From Planctomycetota bacterium (lineage in GTDB: Bacteria > Planctomycetota > Planctomycetia > Pirellulales > UBA7805): a stretch of 16,684 bases of DNA. How positions within the stretch are numbered: the stretch's first letter is position 1; the number at the start of each line of letters is the position of its first letter. The DNA is taken from NCBI GenBank assembly GCA_014237955.1, contig JABABY010000003.1:19151-35834 (forward strand), read 5' to 3'. The notes beneath the pieces were generated by a model. It made no database searches. It was not told the DNA's origin and saw only the letters and a program-made list of their open reading frames with translations. The translations under genes and the position numbers were made by a program. Below, in pieces: positions 1-6,599 of this stretch.

Positions 1-1345
1 AGCCGACCCCACGACCGCCATCAGGCCGCTCAACACCCCACATCAGAGTTTCTTTCTGTCCCGATGCGGCGCGGATGTGTGGATAAGGCACGGGAGGATA
101 ACCGTTTTTCGACCGTGCTTGTTCGTCGGGAACTGCATCGAGCAGGTGCACCACCTGAGTATTTTCTGGAAAGCGAATAGAAAAATACCATTCGTCATCA
201 ATGGCTGCTGCTTCCTGTGCTTGTGTGATCGGATGATCCCGATTTGGCTCAAGAAGCGCGTTCCAATGAGGGTTGGTCGAGTAACCCGACTCATAATACC
301 CGCCAATCCAACGCTTAAAAAATTCTCCTTCCGGCCCCGGTTCTACATGTACGGCATAGTGCATACACATCAGGCCTACACCTTTGAGCATCAAATCGTC
401 CACCTCTTTATAGTGACCCCGCAATGGGTGTGATCCGAGGCCGTCTGCATAGACGATAATCGCGTCGGCATTTTGCATGGCCGTCGGATCTTCGGGCCAA
501 CCGCCATTATGGTAGTTGGCTACGACAACGGAGTCGATTTTTTGCAGACGCTTGCTTAAGAGTTTGACGCCCGCATTGAACTCGTGTGCGCCACTGGCAT
601 GTGAAGGTGCACCCGCAAGAAGCACAATTTTTTTTCGATCTCCACAAAGGGGTAATCGTTTGAGTTGAATATCTTTGAACTGGACCACCATCGGTGGGCC
701 AGAGTGGATTTGTAATGCCAACTTCCCGCGAAGATCGTGGTGCGCTTTTTCGTCATCAACAACTTCTGCAGTCGTCACACCGTTGATCTTGAGTGTCAAA
801 TGTGTCCCACAGGCAATGATGTGATAGTCATTCCACTTTGCAAGATCCACCTCAGCCTGTTTCACGCCAAGGGGAGTCGTCTTTCTCTCCCCCGTTGGGC
901 CAATCACCGTTTTTTCACCCCGTTTGGCAAGTACGCCACGACCATGCTCATCGTAGAGCACGCCAAGCCACTTTCCGGCCCGGTCGATATCTGCCTGATA
1001 TCCCTTGGCATGGCCATTCTTGGCAATTTGGCTACGAAACTGAATGCCGGAATTTGCGGAGGGTTCGCCCAAAATCCGAAATTTTAACTTAAGCTCAAAA
1101 TCATCGATTTGGCCAAGTTGCCACACGAGAAACTGATTTTCCCGACAAGGTAATTTATCACTTGCGCGGGCTGTAATCGCGCCCTCTTCCACGGTCCAAT
1201 AGCGCATATCGGGCGCAGACCAACCTTCTAGGGAACGGCCGTCAAAGATCGGATGGAAGCCCTCTTGAACCTCGGCCACAACCCCACTTACCAAGGCACC
1301 GTGGAGACTAAGCAGACACACAAAAAGCAATCGTCTTTTCATCAT
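1..1345 (-). CDS. Secreted DUF1080 (3-keto-disaccharide hydrolase-like) + ThuA-like fusion protein, cut by left window edge
   Basis: An open frame of 448 codons runs without a stop from ATG 1345 off the left edge, so the C-terminus is missing. Residues 1-24 form a Sec signal peptide (basic start, hydrophobic core, likely cut after VVA). Residues about 28-230 read as DUF1080, a concanavalin-like fold (IFDGRSLEGW at 33-42, NSGIQFRSQ at 98-106, WNDYHI at 171-176) common in planctomycete secreted proteins and linked to 3-keto-glycoside cleavage. Residues about 238 onward read as a ThuA-like, GATase-like domain (KKIVLLAG at 238-245, GVGLMCMHYAVH at 322-333). The missing end would finish the ThuA domain. 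The start has a second ATG directly after it and GGCGGG just upstream. It lies 84 bases downstream of the carbamoyltransferase on the same strand but has its own promoter candidate. A role in sugar breakdown in the periplasm is inferred from the families; the substrate is unknown. Confidence 0.9.
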   Translation of the reverse strand, partial: MMKRRLLFVCLLSLHGALVSGVVAEVQEGFHPIFDGRSLEGWSAPDMRYWTVEEGAITARASDKLPCRENQFLVWQLGQIDDFELKLKFRILGEPSANSGIQFRSQIAKNGHAKGYQADIDRAGKWLGVLYDEHGRGVLAKRGEKTVIGPTGERKTTPLGVKQAEVDLAKWNDYHIIACGTHLTLKINGVTTAEVVDDEKAHHDLRGKLALQIHSGPPMVVQFKDIQLKRLPLCGDRKKIVLLAGAPSHASGAHEFNAGVKLLSKRLQKIDSVVVANYHNGGWPEDPTAMQNADAIIVYADGLGSHPLRGHYKEVDDLMLKGVGLMCMHYAVHVEPGPEGEFFKRWIGGYYESGYSTNPHWNALLEPNRDHPITQAQEAAAIDDEWYFSIRFPENTQVVHLLDAVPDEQARSKNGYPPVPYPHIRAASGQKETLMWGVERPDGGRGVG

Positions 1346-1365
1346 CACCCGCCTTTCATGATGTT

Positions 1366-1394
1366 ATTAGACTCCGATGCTACCAAGTTGTCGA
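1366..1394 (-). promoter_or_regulatory. Candidate sigma-70 promoter for the DUF1080-ThuA gene
   Basis: Read on the minus strand: -35 TCGACA (1394-1389), a 17-base spacer and -10 TCTAAT (1371-1366), each hexamer one base from consensus. The predicted start, near 1359, leaves a leader of about 14 bases before ATG 1345. It sits in the 84-base gap after the carbamoyltransferase, so the downstream gene could be transcribed alone. Confidence 0.45.
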
Positions 1395-1429
1395 CCGGCA
1401 TCCCGAAGACGAATCAGGACCAGAGAGAT

Positions 1430-3202
1430 TCAGACCGCCTCATGTATGCGACTGCGAAATTTTTCCGGGAACTCCGGAGCATGTCGGTTAAACAAATGGC
1501 CACCGATCACAATGGCATCCATGTCTGTTCGCAAAAAACAACGTATCGCTTCGATCGGTGTACGTACAATCGGTTCGTTCTCATTGAGTGATGTGTTGAG
1601 CACTATCGGCACACCTGTTTTGTCATAAAAGTTTTTGATCAAGGCGTGGTAAAGGGGATTCGTTTTCTGGGAAACCGTCTGCAAACGCCCACTGCCATCA
1701 ACATGCGTCACTGCAGGAATCACACTATGTTTTTCTGCACGAACTGGAAATACTTTTTCCATATAGGGTGTGGGTTCATCAATTTCAAACCAGTCGGACA
1801 CATATTCTTCAAGGATACTCGGGGCAAAGGGACGGAACTTCTCCCGAAATTTGATCCGTAAGTTGATGATATCTCGCATATCAGTCCGTCTCGGATCCGC
1901 CAGCAAAGATCGGTTGCCCAAAGCACGAGCGCCGAATTCCATGGGCCCTTGAAACCATCCAACGACCTTGCCATCAAGCAAGAGATCGGTGGTATTGTCG
2001 ATGAGTTCCTGCTGGGAGAGAAACTGTGAAGGCACACCTATTTCCTCTGAAGCAGCCACAATCTCTTCGTCGGTAGCCTCACAACCCCAGTAGGCATGGT
2101 CCTGAACGAATCCTCTCGACCTGCCGAGGAGTGTGTTCCAAACATAAAAAGCCGCCCCGAACGAGGTGCCATTGTCGGCAGCACCTGCTGGCACATACAC
2201 CTGATCAAACTCCGTATTTGAAGTCACCTTCCCATTGGCAACCGAGTTCATTGCCACCCCACCAGTCAGACAGACATTTTTAAGCCCTGTAGATCGCTGC
2301 AGGCATTGCAAAAGATGCAAAACAATTTCTTCGGTCACCACCTGCAGCGACTTTGCAATATTGTCGTGTCGCGATGTCGATTCATCTTTTGAATCGCGCA
2401 TCGGGCCAAGCTCTTTCTCCAGAAGCGAGCTATGAAAGGGCTCGACTTTTGGTGAGCCCTCATTCCATGCCATGCGAATACCACGCTTATGGTGCGTGAA
2501 ATAATCCAGATTCAATTCAAAAGTATCACCTTTGGGAAAAATGATTTTTCTGAACACATCAATAAATTCCGGTTCCCCATAAGGCGCAAGACCCATAACC
2601 TTGTATTCATCGCCATAGTGAGGAAAGCCCAGATACATCGTTACGGCACTATAGAGAAATCCCAGTGAGTGCGGGAAGTACACCCGGTCCAACTCCCTCC
2701 AGTTTGTGCCCTGAGCCTGTGCCGTTAGAACACTTGTAAAATCTCCCATTCCGTCTACCGAAAGAACTGCTGCTTCATCAAAGGGAGAAATTAGAAAACC
2801 GGCAGCGACATGTGTCTGGTGATGCTCAATGCGATGAAATTGCGCCTTGAAGTCGGATCTATCAATGCCAAGAGCCCGAGCAAACTGATCTTCAAGGCCC
2901 AGTGTTTTTCCCTGACGCTTGAGACGATCCATAATGGCCGAAGGCGATGGCCAGTGTCGTGCAACAAAACCGACACGCTTGAGCATATTCGCCTTTGGAT
3001 TGAACGATATCGCTACGTGATCAATATCTCGCGGTTTGAGATTTTCTTTTTCGAGACACCAGCGAATTGACTCGGCTGGAAATCCTGCCCAGTGTTTTAT
3101 GCGATTGAACCGCTCCTCTTCTACAGCTGCCACGAGTTGGCCATCGACGACAAGAGCGGCCGATGCATCCCCATGATACGCATTGATCCCAATAATATTC
3201 AT
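1430..3202 (-). CDS. NodU/CmcH-type O-carbamoyltransferase
   Basis: This 590-residue protein has the full length of the NodU/CmcH/TobZ family, which moves a carbamoyl group from carbamoyl phosphate, via an adenylate, to a hydroxyl group of a sugar or natural product. The N-terminal Kae1-like domain starts MNIIGINAYHGDASAAL. Probable metal ligands are visible: the HHQTH motif (residues 127-131) and the aspartate in SVDGMGD (148-154). LTGGVAMNS (312-320) belongs to the second half of the ATPase-like fold. The C-terminal carbamoyltransferase domain begins about residue 395 and has GPMEFGARALGNRSLLADPR (419-438) and KFREKFRPFAPSI (451-463). The ATG follows a 51-codon ORF by 7 bases, so the two are probably co-transcribed. 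No glycosyltransferase or biosynthetic cluster is visible nearby, so the acceptor is unknown. Family assignment is firm; the specific role is not. Confidence 0.93.
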   Translation of the reverse strand: MNIIGINAYHGDASAALVVDGQLVAAVEEERFNRIKHWAGFPAESIRWCLEKENLKPRDIDHVAISFNPKANMLKRVGFVARHWPSPSAIMDRLKRQGKTLGLEDQFARALGIDRSDFKAQFHRIEHHQTHVAAGFLISPFDEAAVLSVDGMGDFTSVLTAQAQGTNWRELDRVYFPHSLGFLYSAVTMYLGFPHYGDEYKVMGLAPYGEPEFIDVFRKIIFPKGDTFELNLDYFTHHKRGIRMAWNEGSPKVEPFHSSLLEKELGPMRDSKDESTSRHDNIAKSLQVVTEEIVLHLLQCLQRSTGLKNVCLTGGVAMNSVANGKVTSNTEFDQVYVPAGAADNGTSFGAAFYVWNTLLGRSRGFVQDHAYWGCEATDEEIVAASEEIGVPSQFLSQQELIDNTTDLLLDGKVVGWFQGPMEFGARALGNRSLLADPRRTDMRDIINLRIKFREKFRPFAPSILEEYVSDWFEIDEPTPYMEKVFPVRAEKHSVIPAVTHVDGSGRLQTVSQKTNPLYHALIKNFYDKTGVPIVLNTSLNENEPIVRTPIEAIRCFLRTDMDAIVIGGHLFNRHAPEFPEKFRSRIHEAV

Positions 3203-3209
3203 GCTGCAA

Positions 3210-3365
3210 TCAGAGTCCCAATTTTTTCACATGTCCATACAAAAGATAAATAGGTACTGGCCAACCAGTTGCCACAAATAACACAAGTCCTTCAATCGTG
3301 TCAGGTACCTCGGGAGACGGGACCGCCTGTTTGAGTCGATCGCACTTGCAATCCGAATCGCTCAC
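3210..3365 (-). CDS. Small hypothetical protein (51 aa) upstream of the carbamoyltransferase
   Basis: A GTG-started frame of 51 codons ends 7 bases before the carbamoyltransferase ATG. An in-frame TAA lies three codons upstream of the GTG, so no longer start is possible. The N-terminal part is polar with two cysteines (SDSDCKCDRLKQ). Residues about 25-43 are hydrophobic (IEGLVLFVATGWPVPIYLL) and could be one membrane segment, followed by a basic tail (HVKKLGL). Planctomycete carbamoyltransferases often have tiny single-helix membrane proteins next to them (DUF5989-like), but I cannot match this one to that family. The GTG has no well-spaced Shine-Dalgarno site; AAGAAAAG touches it. Position and tight spacing are the main support. 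Confidence 0.5.
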   Translation of the reverse strand: MSDSDCKCDRLKQAVPSPEVPDTIEGLVLFVATGWPVPIYLLYGHVKKLGL

Positions 3366-3433
3366 CTTTTCTTATCAATATTCATCAATTCGGCAACAAT
3401 CCAAGAGATTAAATCCGTAAGTGACGAGAATGA

Positions 3434-3462
3434 TTGTACCTGCCGATTGCTTGTCGTAGAAT
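3434..3462 (+). promoter_or_regulatory. Candidate sigma-70 promoter for the FHA gene
   Basis: TTGTAC (3434-3439), a 17-base spacer and TAGAAT (3457-3462) lie 60 bases before the FHA start codon. AAGGA at 3511-3515 is a good ribosome binding site for ATG 3523. The 157-base gap between 3365 and 3523 is a divergent promoter region; no clear minus-strand promoter was found in it. Confidence 0.45.
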
Positions 3463-3522
3463 GGAAATAATAACAGGCTTAGGTCGGGGAATAACTCATT
3501 ATCAACGTAAAAGGATGTCCAT

Positions 3523-4188
3523 ATGAAGGCCAAGCTCGTTGTGGTCCAAGGCGCCGATGCGGCAGAAATTCCGCTCCGGCTGCCCACTGTCATTGGCAGG
3601 AGCAAGCAAGCAGGGGTCAAAGTTCGAACAAGTGTGGTCAGCCGCGAACACTGTCAGCTCTTTGATAAAAACGGCAAAATATTTGTACACGACCTTGAAT
3701 CGGCAAACGGAACGTTTGTGAATGATGTCAAAATCCACAAACCAACGCTGCTGGACACTGATGATTTCCTGACCATTGGACCAGTAACTTTGCAGGTCGT
3801 TTACAAACCTGCGACAAAAACGGACGTCGTTGGGGAACATGCGATCGAGGCTTCGGAAGAATCTGGCGTGTTAGCAATGGTGCGTTACGAGGAAACAACA
3901 GAGGGAAGTTTTCTCGGGATCGATGATTCCCTGCTCGGAAATATTGGCGATATTGGGTCCGAACTGAAGCCGCCCGAGCAAAACTCGAAAACATCAGGAA
4001 CTCCTTCGAAGAATCCTACAGGAAAAGATGCCAACACCAAAACATCGGTTTCGAAAGTTCCAGCTGAAAGCATCAAAGAGGCGGACGAACCTGCTGGGAA
4101 TGTACTTTTCGATGTGAATAAACTTGATACTGATCCAATTGCCCCCCAAGATAGTGCGCTGAATAAATTTTTTGATGAATTGAGTTAG
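3523..4188 (+). CDS. FHA-domain protein with long low-complexity tail
   Basis: A 221-residue cytoplasmic protein. Residues about 5-96 form a forkhead-associated domain, which binds phosphothreonine peptides: GR at 25-26, SREH at 40-43 and NGT at 62-64 are the conserved phosphopeptide-binding and fold positions. The rest (about 100-205) is rich in Ser, Thr, Lys, Pro, Glu and Asp with no recognisable fold, and it ends in a short acidic, possibly helical stretch (NKFFDELS). There is no membrane segment or signal peptide. FHA proteins usually act as readers of Ser/Thr kinase signalling, which is abundant in planctomycetes; no kinase or phosphatase is encoded in this window, so the partner is unknown. 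ATG 3523 is supported by AAGGA seven bases upstream. The neighbours do not suggest an operon. Confidence 0.88.
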   Translation: MKAKLVVVQGADAAEIPLRLPTVIGRSKQAGVKVRTSVVSREHCQLFDKNGKIFVHDLESANGTFVNDVKIHKPTLLDTDDFLTIGPVTLQVVYKPATKTDVVGEHAIEASEESGVLAMVRYEETTEGSFLGIDDSLLGNIGDIGSELKPPEQNSKTSGTPSKNPTGKDANTKTSVSKVPAESIKEADEPAGNVLFDVNKLDTDPIAPQDSALNKFFDELS

Positions 4189-4341
4189 TCTAGTTTCATT
4201 GATATTTGTTAGAACGATTCACGGACGAATGTCCCCTTATGGAAAAATGGGTTTCCGGAAATGGCTCGTCCAAAAAATGGATTCCCGCTTTGATCGTTAC
4301 CACTCCGTGAAACAACTACTAAAATAACGGGCAGTTTAATT

Positions 4342-5040
4342 GTGCAAAAAAAGGTCTTAGCTCCGATTGTCTGTTTGGTAATAGTGGGGCTCTTTCTACT
4401 TGCAGTCGGAATACTCACAAGAAATCCAAATGAATCACGCCATGTCAATTCAGGAGGGCGGTTGGTGACAGACGCCAACACATCGTCGCCCAATCTGGCA
4501 ACCGCAACATTCGGTGGTGGATGTTTTTGGTGTACAGAAGCTGTCTACCAACAGTTGGCTGGTGTACGGAAAGTCGAATCGGGCTATGCGGGTGGAATAA
4601 TACCGAACCCCAGTTATCAAGAAGTCTGCAGAGGAACCACTGGACATGCCGAGGTCGTTCAGATCACATACGACCCCAATACTATTACGTATCCACAGCT
4701 TTTAGAGGCCTTCTGGCAAAGCCATGATCCAACAACGCTCAATCGCCAGGGGAATGATATTGGCCCCCAGTACCGATCCATTATTCTCTATCACGATGAA
4801 AAGCAAAAACGGTTGGCGATGGAATCCATCAAACGGCTTGAAGAGGGTGAAATATTTGGGGCACCCATTGTGACGGCCATCGAGCCTGCGGGAACCTTTT
4901 ATTCTGCGGGAACAGAGCACCAGAATTTTTATCGATCCAACAAGAATAAATATCCACGGTACTGCAGCGCGGTAATCCAGCCCAAAGTGGAAAAAATTCG
5001 AGAACTCTTTGCCGACCAACTTCATTCCGACGCGCCCTAA
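4342..5040 (+). CDS. msrA: Membrane-anchored peptide methionine sulfoxide reductase MsrA
   Basis: The 232-residue protein reduces methionine-S-sulfoxide in damaged proteins. Residues about 5-25 form a hydrophobic helix (signal anchor or uncleaved signal), which puts the enzyme outside the inner membrane. The catalytic domain spans about 52-222: GGGCFWCTEAVY holds the catalytic Cys61 and Glu66, SGYAGG and HAEVVQITYDP follow, then the GNDIGPQYRS substrate region and GTEHQNFY. A late cysteine in PRYCSAVIQPKVEK is a likely resolving cysteine. No MsrB domain is fused. GTG 4342 is the only usual start after the in-frame stop at 4291 that keeps the whole anchor; there is no clear Shine-Dalgarno site. 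AACGGGCAGT, also found before cysH, lies 7 bases upstream. An external location would need an outside electron donor, not seen here. Confidence 0.95.
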   Translation: MQKKVLAPIVCLVIVGLFLLAVGILTRNPNESRHVNSGGRLVTDANTSSPNLATATFGGGCFWCTEAVYQQLAGVRKVESGYAGGIIPNPSYQEVCRGTTGHAEVVQITYDPNTITYPQLLEAFWQSHDPTTLNRQGNDIGPQYRSIILYHDEKQKRLAMESIKRLEEGEIFGAPIVTAIEPAGTFYSAGTEHQNFYRSNKNKYPRYCSAVIQPKVEKIRELFADQLHSDAP

Positions 5041-5385
5041 CGTTATCGATCAAACGTATTCTCGCTGGAAAGGAATGCTGTTTCCCTTCCCGATCATGCC
5101 CAGGGGTGGTTTTTGTCTAGCAGTCTCAGTGACCGAAATTGCATCCACTGAATTCTGAATTGCTGTTATGTACGAAGCTCATCATGCGTTTCGCCAGTCG
5201 GATAATCGTCGAATTTGCAAATTCCCAACTTTTCGATTACACTGTGCTTCTAAAGCATTACAGGGAACTTTTCCGTAATCCTTTTTCCCACCTTTTGCCT
5301 ACCAGCGGCCTATCGCTTTTCGCAACGAACTTGGTCTCTATTTTTGAATCAAGTTTGCCATTTAGATTCCAGAAAAGAGATGCTC
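5041..5385 (+). other. 345-base intergenic region between msrA and the DUF1559 gene
   Basis: I see no convincing gene here. Its only supported element is the promoter candidate at 5215-5243. No terminator-like hairpin with a T run follows msrA. An open frame from TTG 5139 has no family features and overlaps the DUF1559 start, so I reject it. Confidence 0.5.
5215..5243 (+). promoter_or_regulatory. Candidate sigma-70 promoter for the DUF1559 gene
   Basis: TTGCAA (5215-5220), a 17-base spacer and TACACT (5238-5243). The predicted transcript would start near 5250 and carry an untranslated leader of about 135 bases before ATG 5386. Confidence 0.35.
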
Positions 5386-6303
5386 ATGACACATAAAAGA
5401 AGAAACGTCCATCGTGCATTTACCCTGGTGGAATTGTTGGTTGTGATCGCCGTGATTGGAGTTCTTGTTGCTTTATTGATTCCAGCGCTCTCATCAGTCC
5501 GGGAATCCGCTCGGAGATCTCAGTGTCAGAATAATCTTAAGCAGATAGGCTTGGCAGCACTGCAGTACAGTGCGGATCGACGGGTTTATCCGATGGGGCG
5601 TGACGACACGAGACAATATGCTACTTCGTGGGCATTTCGATTGTTGCCCTATGTTGAGGAGCATGCAACGCACGAGGCGTACGATTCAGAATTACGCGTC
5701 GATGCACCTGAAAATGCAGTAGCGATGCGTAGTTCGGTTGGTCTCTTTATTTGTCCAACCCGTGGCAAGTATCGCGCTGATAGAAACTTTGACAACGATG
5801 ATGCCCCACCAGATGTAACTGGATGTGCTGCAGGTGGAGATTATGCAGCGGCTGCAGGAAATCATTTCCGGTATGATTCAGGAACGGAAAACGTGGATCT
5901 CACGCAAGCGGGGGCAATCCATACTCGCTCACGCATTCGGCCAAAGCAGATCAAAGATGGCACAAGTCGAACGATCCTGATTGGACATCGCCATGTTGTC
6001 GACCCGGACGGCAGCGATGCGGATACATCGATGGAGGCCCACGACCTTGGAGATACCGCATTCTTTTCTGGGGATAACCCAAAAACCATCTTTGCGGACC
6101 TCAGTGGCGGGTTACCTCAAAGCCAGGATGTCAACAGAACGTATGACGAAAGCTGGTTCGGGGGACCACATCCTGACGTCACGCCTTTTGTTTTTCTCGA
6201 TGGCCACGTCATTTCTATCAGTAACGCAACGCCGCTCGAGATTTTGATGTCGATGTGCATTATTGGCGACGGCAAAGGAATGCAGCCACTCGACGCAAGC
6301 TGA
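5386..6303 (+). CDS. DUF1559 family protein with type IV pilin-like N-terminal methylation motif
   Basis: A 305-residue member of the large DUF1559 (SBP_bac_10) family that is greatly expanded in planctomycetes. The N-terminus is a prepilin signal: a short basic leader, then A11|FTLVE with Glu at +5 of the mature protein and a hydrophobic helix to about residue 35. Right after it come RESARRSQCQNNLKQIGLA, the typical family block, and LFICPTR. The C-terminal block GGPHPDVTPFVFLDGHV is also typical. I start at ATG 5386, six codons shorter than ATG-CTC-ATG plus upstream TTG options, because AAAGAG sits at a suitable distance; ATG 5380 is an alternative. The protein is likely anchored by the pilin helix with its body outside the inner membrane. 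The function of DUF1559 proteins is not established. The gene stands alone; no pilus assembly gene is present. Confidence 0.92.
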   Translation: MTHKRRNVHRAFTLVELLVVIAVIGVLVALLIPALSSVRESARRSQCQNNLKQIGLAALQYSADRRVYPMGRDDTRQYATSWAFRLLPYVEEHATHEAYDSELRVDAPENAVAMRSSVGLFICPTRGKYRADRNFDNDDAPPDVTGCAAGGDYAAAAGNHFRYDSGTENVDLTQAGAIHTRSRIRPKQIKDGTSRTILIGHRHVVDPDGSDADTSMEAHDLGDTAFFSGDNPKTIFADLSGGLPQSQDVNRTYDESWFGGPHPDVTPFVFLDGHVISISNATPLEILMSMCIIGDGKGMQPLDAS

Positions 6304-6503
6304 CCCTGTGTAACGGAAACCGTGTCGGGTATTTCAGACGGGGTACTGGATAATCCAGCTTTGGAATATCTTTGCGGCTATTTTCTCTCAATTGGACCAG
6401 GGCGCCATTTCCCATAATTCTTTTTGCGATTAGACAGTGCTTTTCACGGCTACCACGCGACAATTGGGATCCTGCGCAACATTTGGCGAGTGGACCATGA
6501 CCG

Positions 6504-6533
6504 TAGACAAGTCCTGATTGTGATTGCTATGAT
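6504..6533 (+). promoter_or_regulatory. Candidate extended -10 sigma-70 promoter for the APC transporter gene
   Basis: TAGACA (6504-6509), an 18-base spacer and TATGAT (6528-6533); TGC just before the -10 makes it an extended -10. Each hexamer is one base from consensus. The predicted start near 6540 gives a leader of about 60 bases that contains the 16-base palindrome at 6572-6587. The rest of the 296-base gap 6304-6599 shows no gene, only a small inverted repeat CTGGAT-A-ATCCAG at 6346-6358. Confidence 0.5.
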
Positions 6534-6571
6534 TCGGGCGTTTCGTCCATCTTGGGCCATCTTCGGGTAGC

Positions 6572-6587
6572 TCTCTTTTAAAAGAGA
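6572..6587 (+). promoter_or_regulatory. Perfect 16-base palindrome in the APC transporter leader
   Basis: TCTCTTTT followed directly by its reverse complement AAAAGAGA. The second half is the only Shine-Dalgarno-like purine run before ATG 6600, 12 bases away. It could be a protein-binding site or a weak hairpin that hides the ribosome site. This is inference from position. Confidence 0.4.
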
Positions 6588-6599
6588 TATCGCATCACT

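Noticed and set aside
4243..4288. Near-direct repeats of AAAAATGG plus TTCC in the msrA upstream gap
   Set aside because: Only two imperfect short copies with AT-rich bias; too weak to call a repeat element.
5139..5396. 85-residue plus-strand open frame from TTG 5139
   Set aside because: It overlaps the well-supported DUF1559 start in another frame, has no ribosome site, no domain and an unusual start; the promoter candidate for DUF1559 lies inside it.
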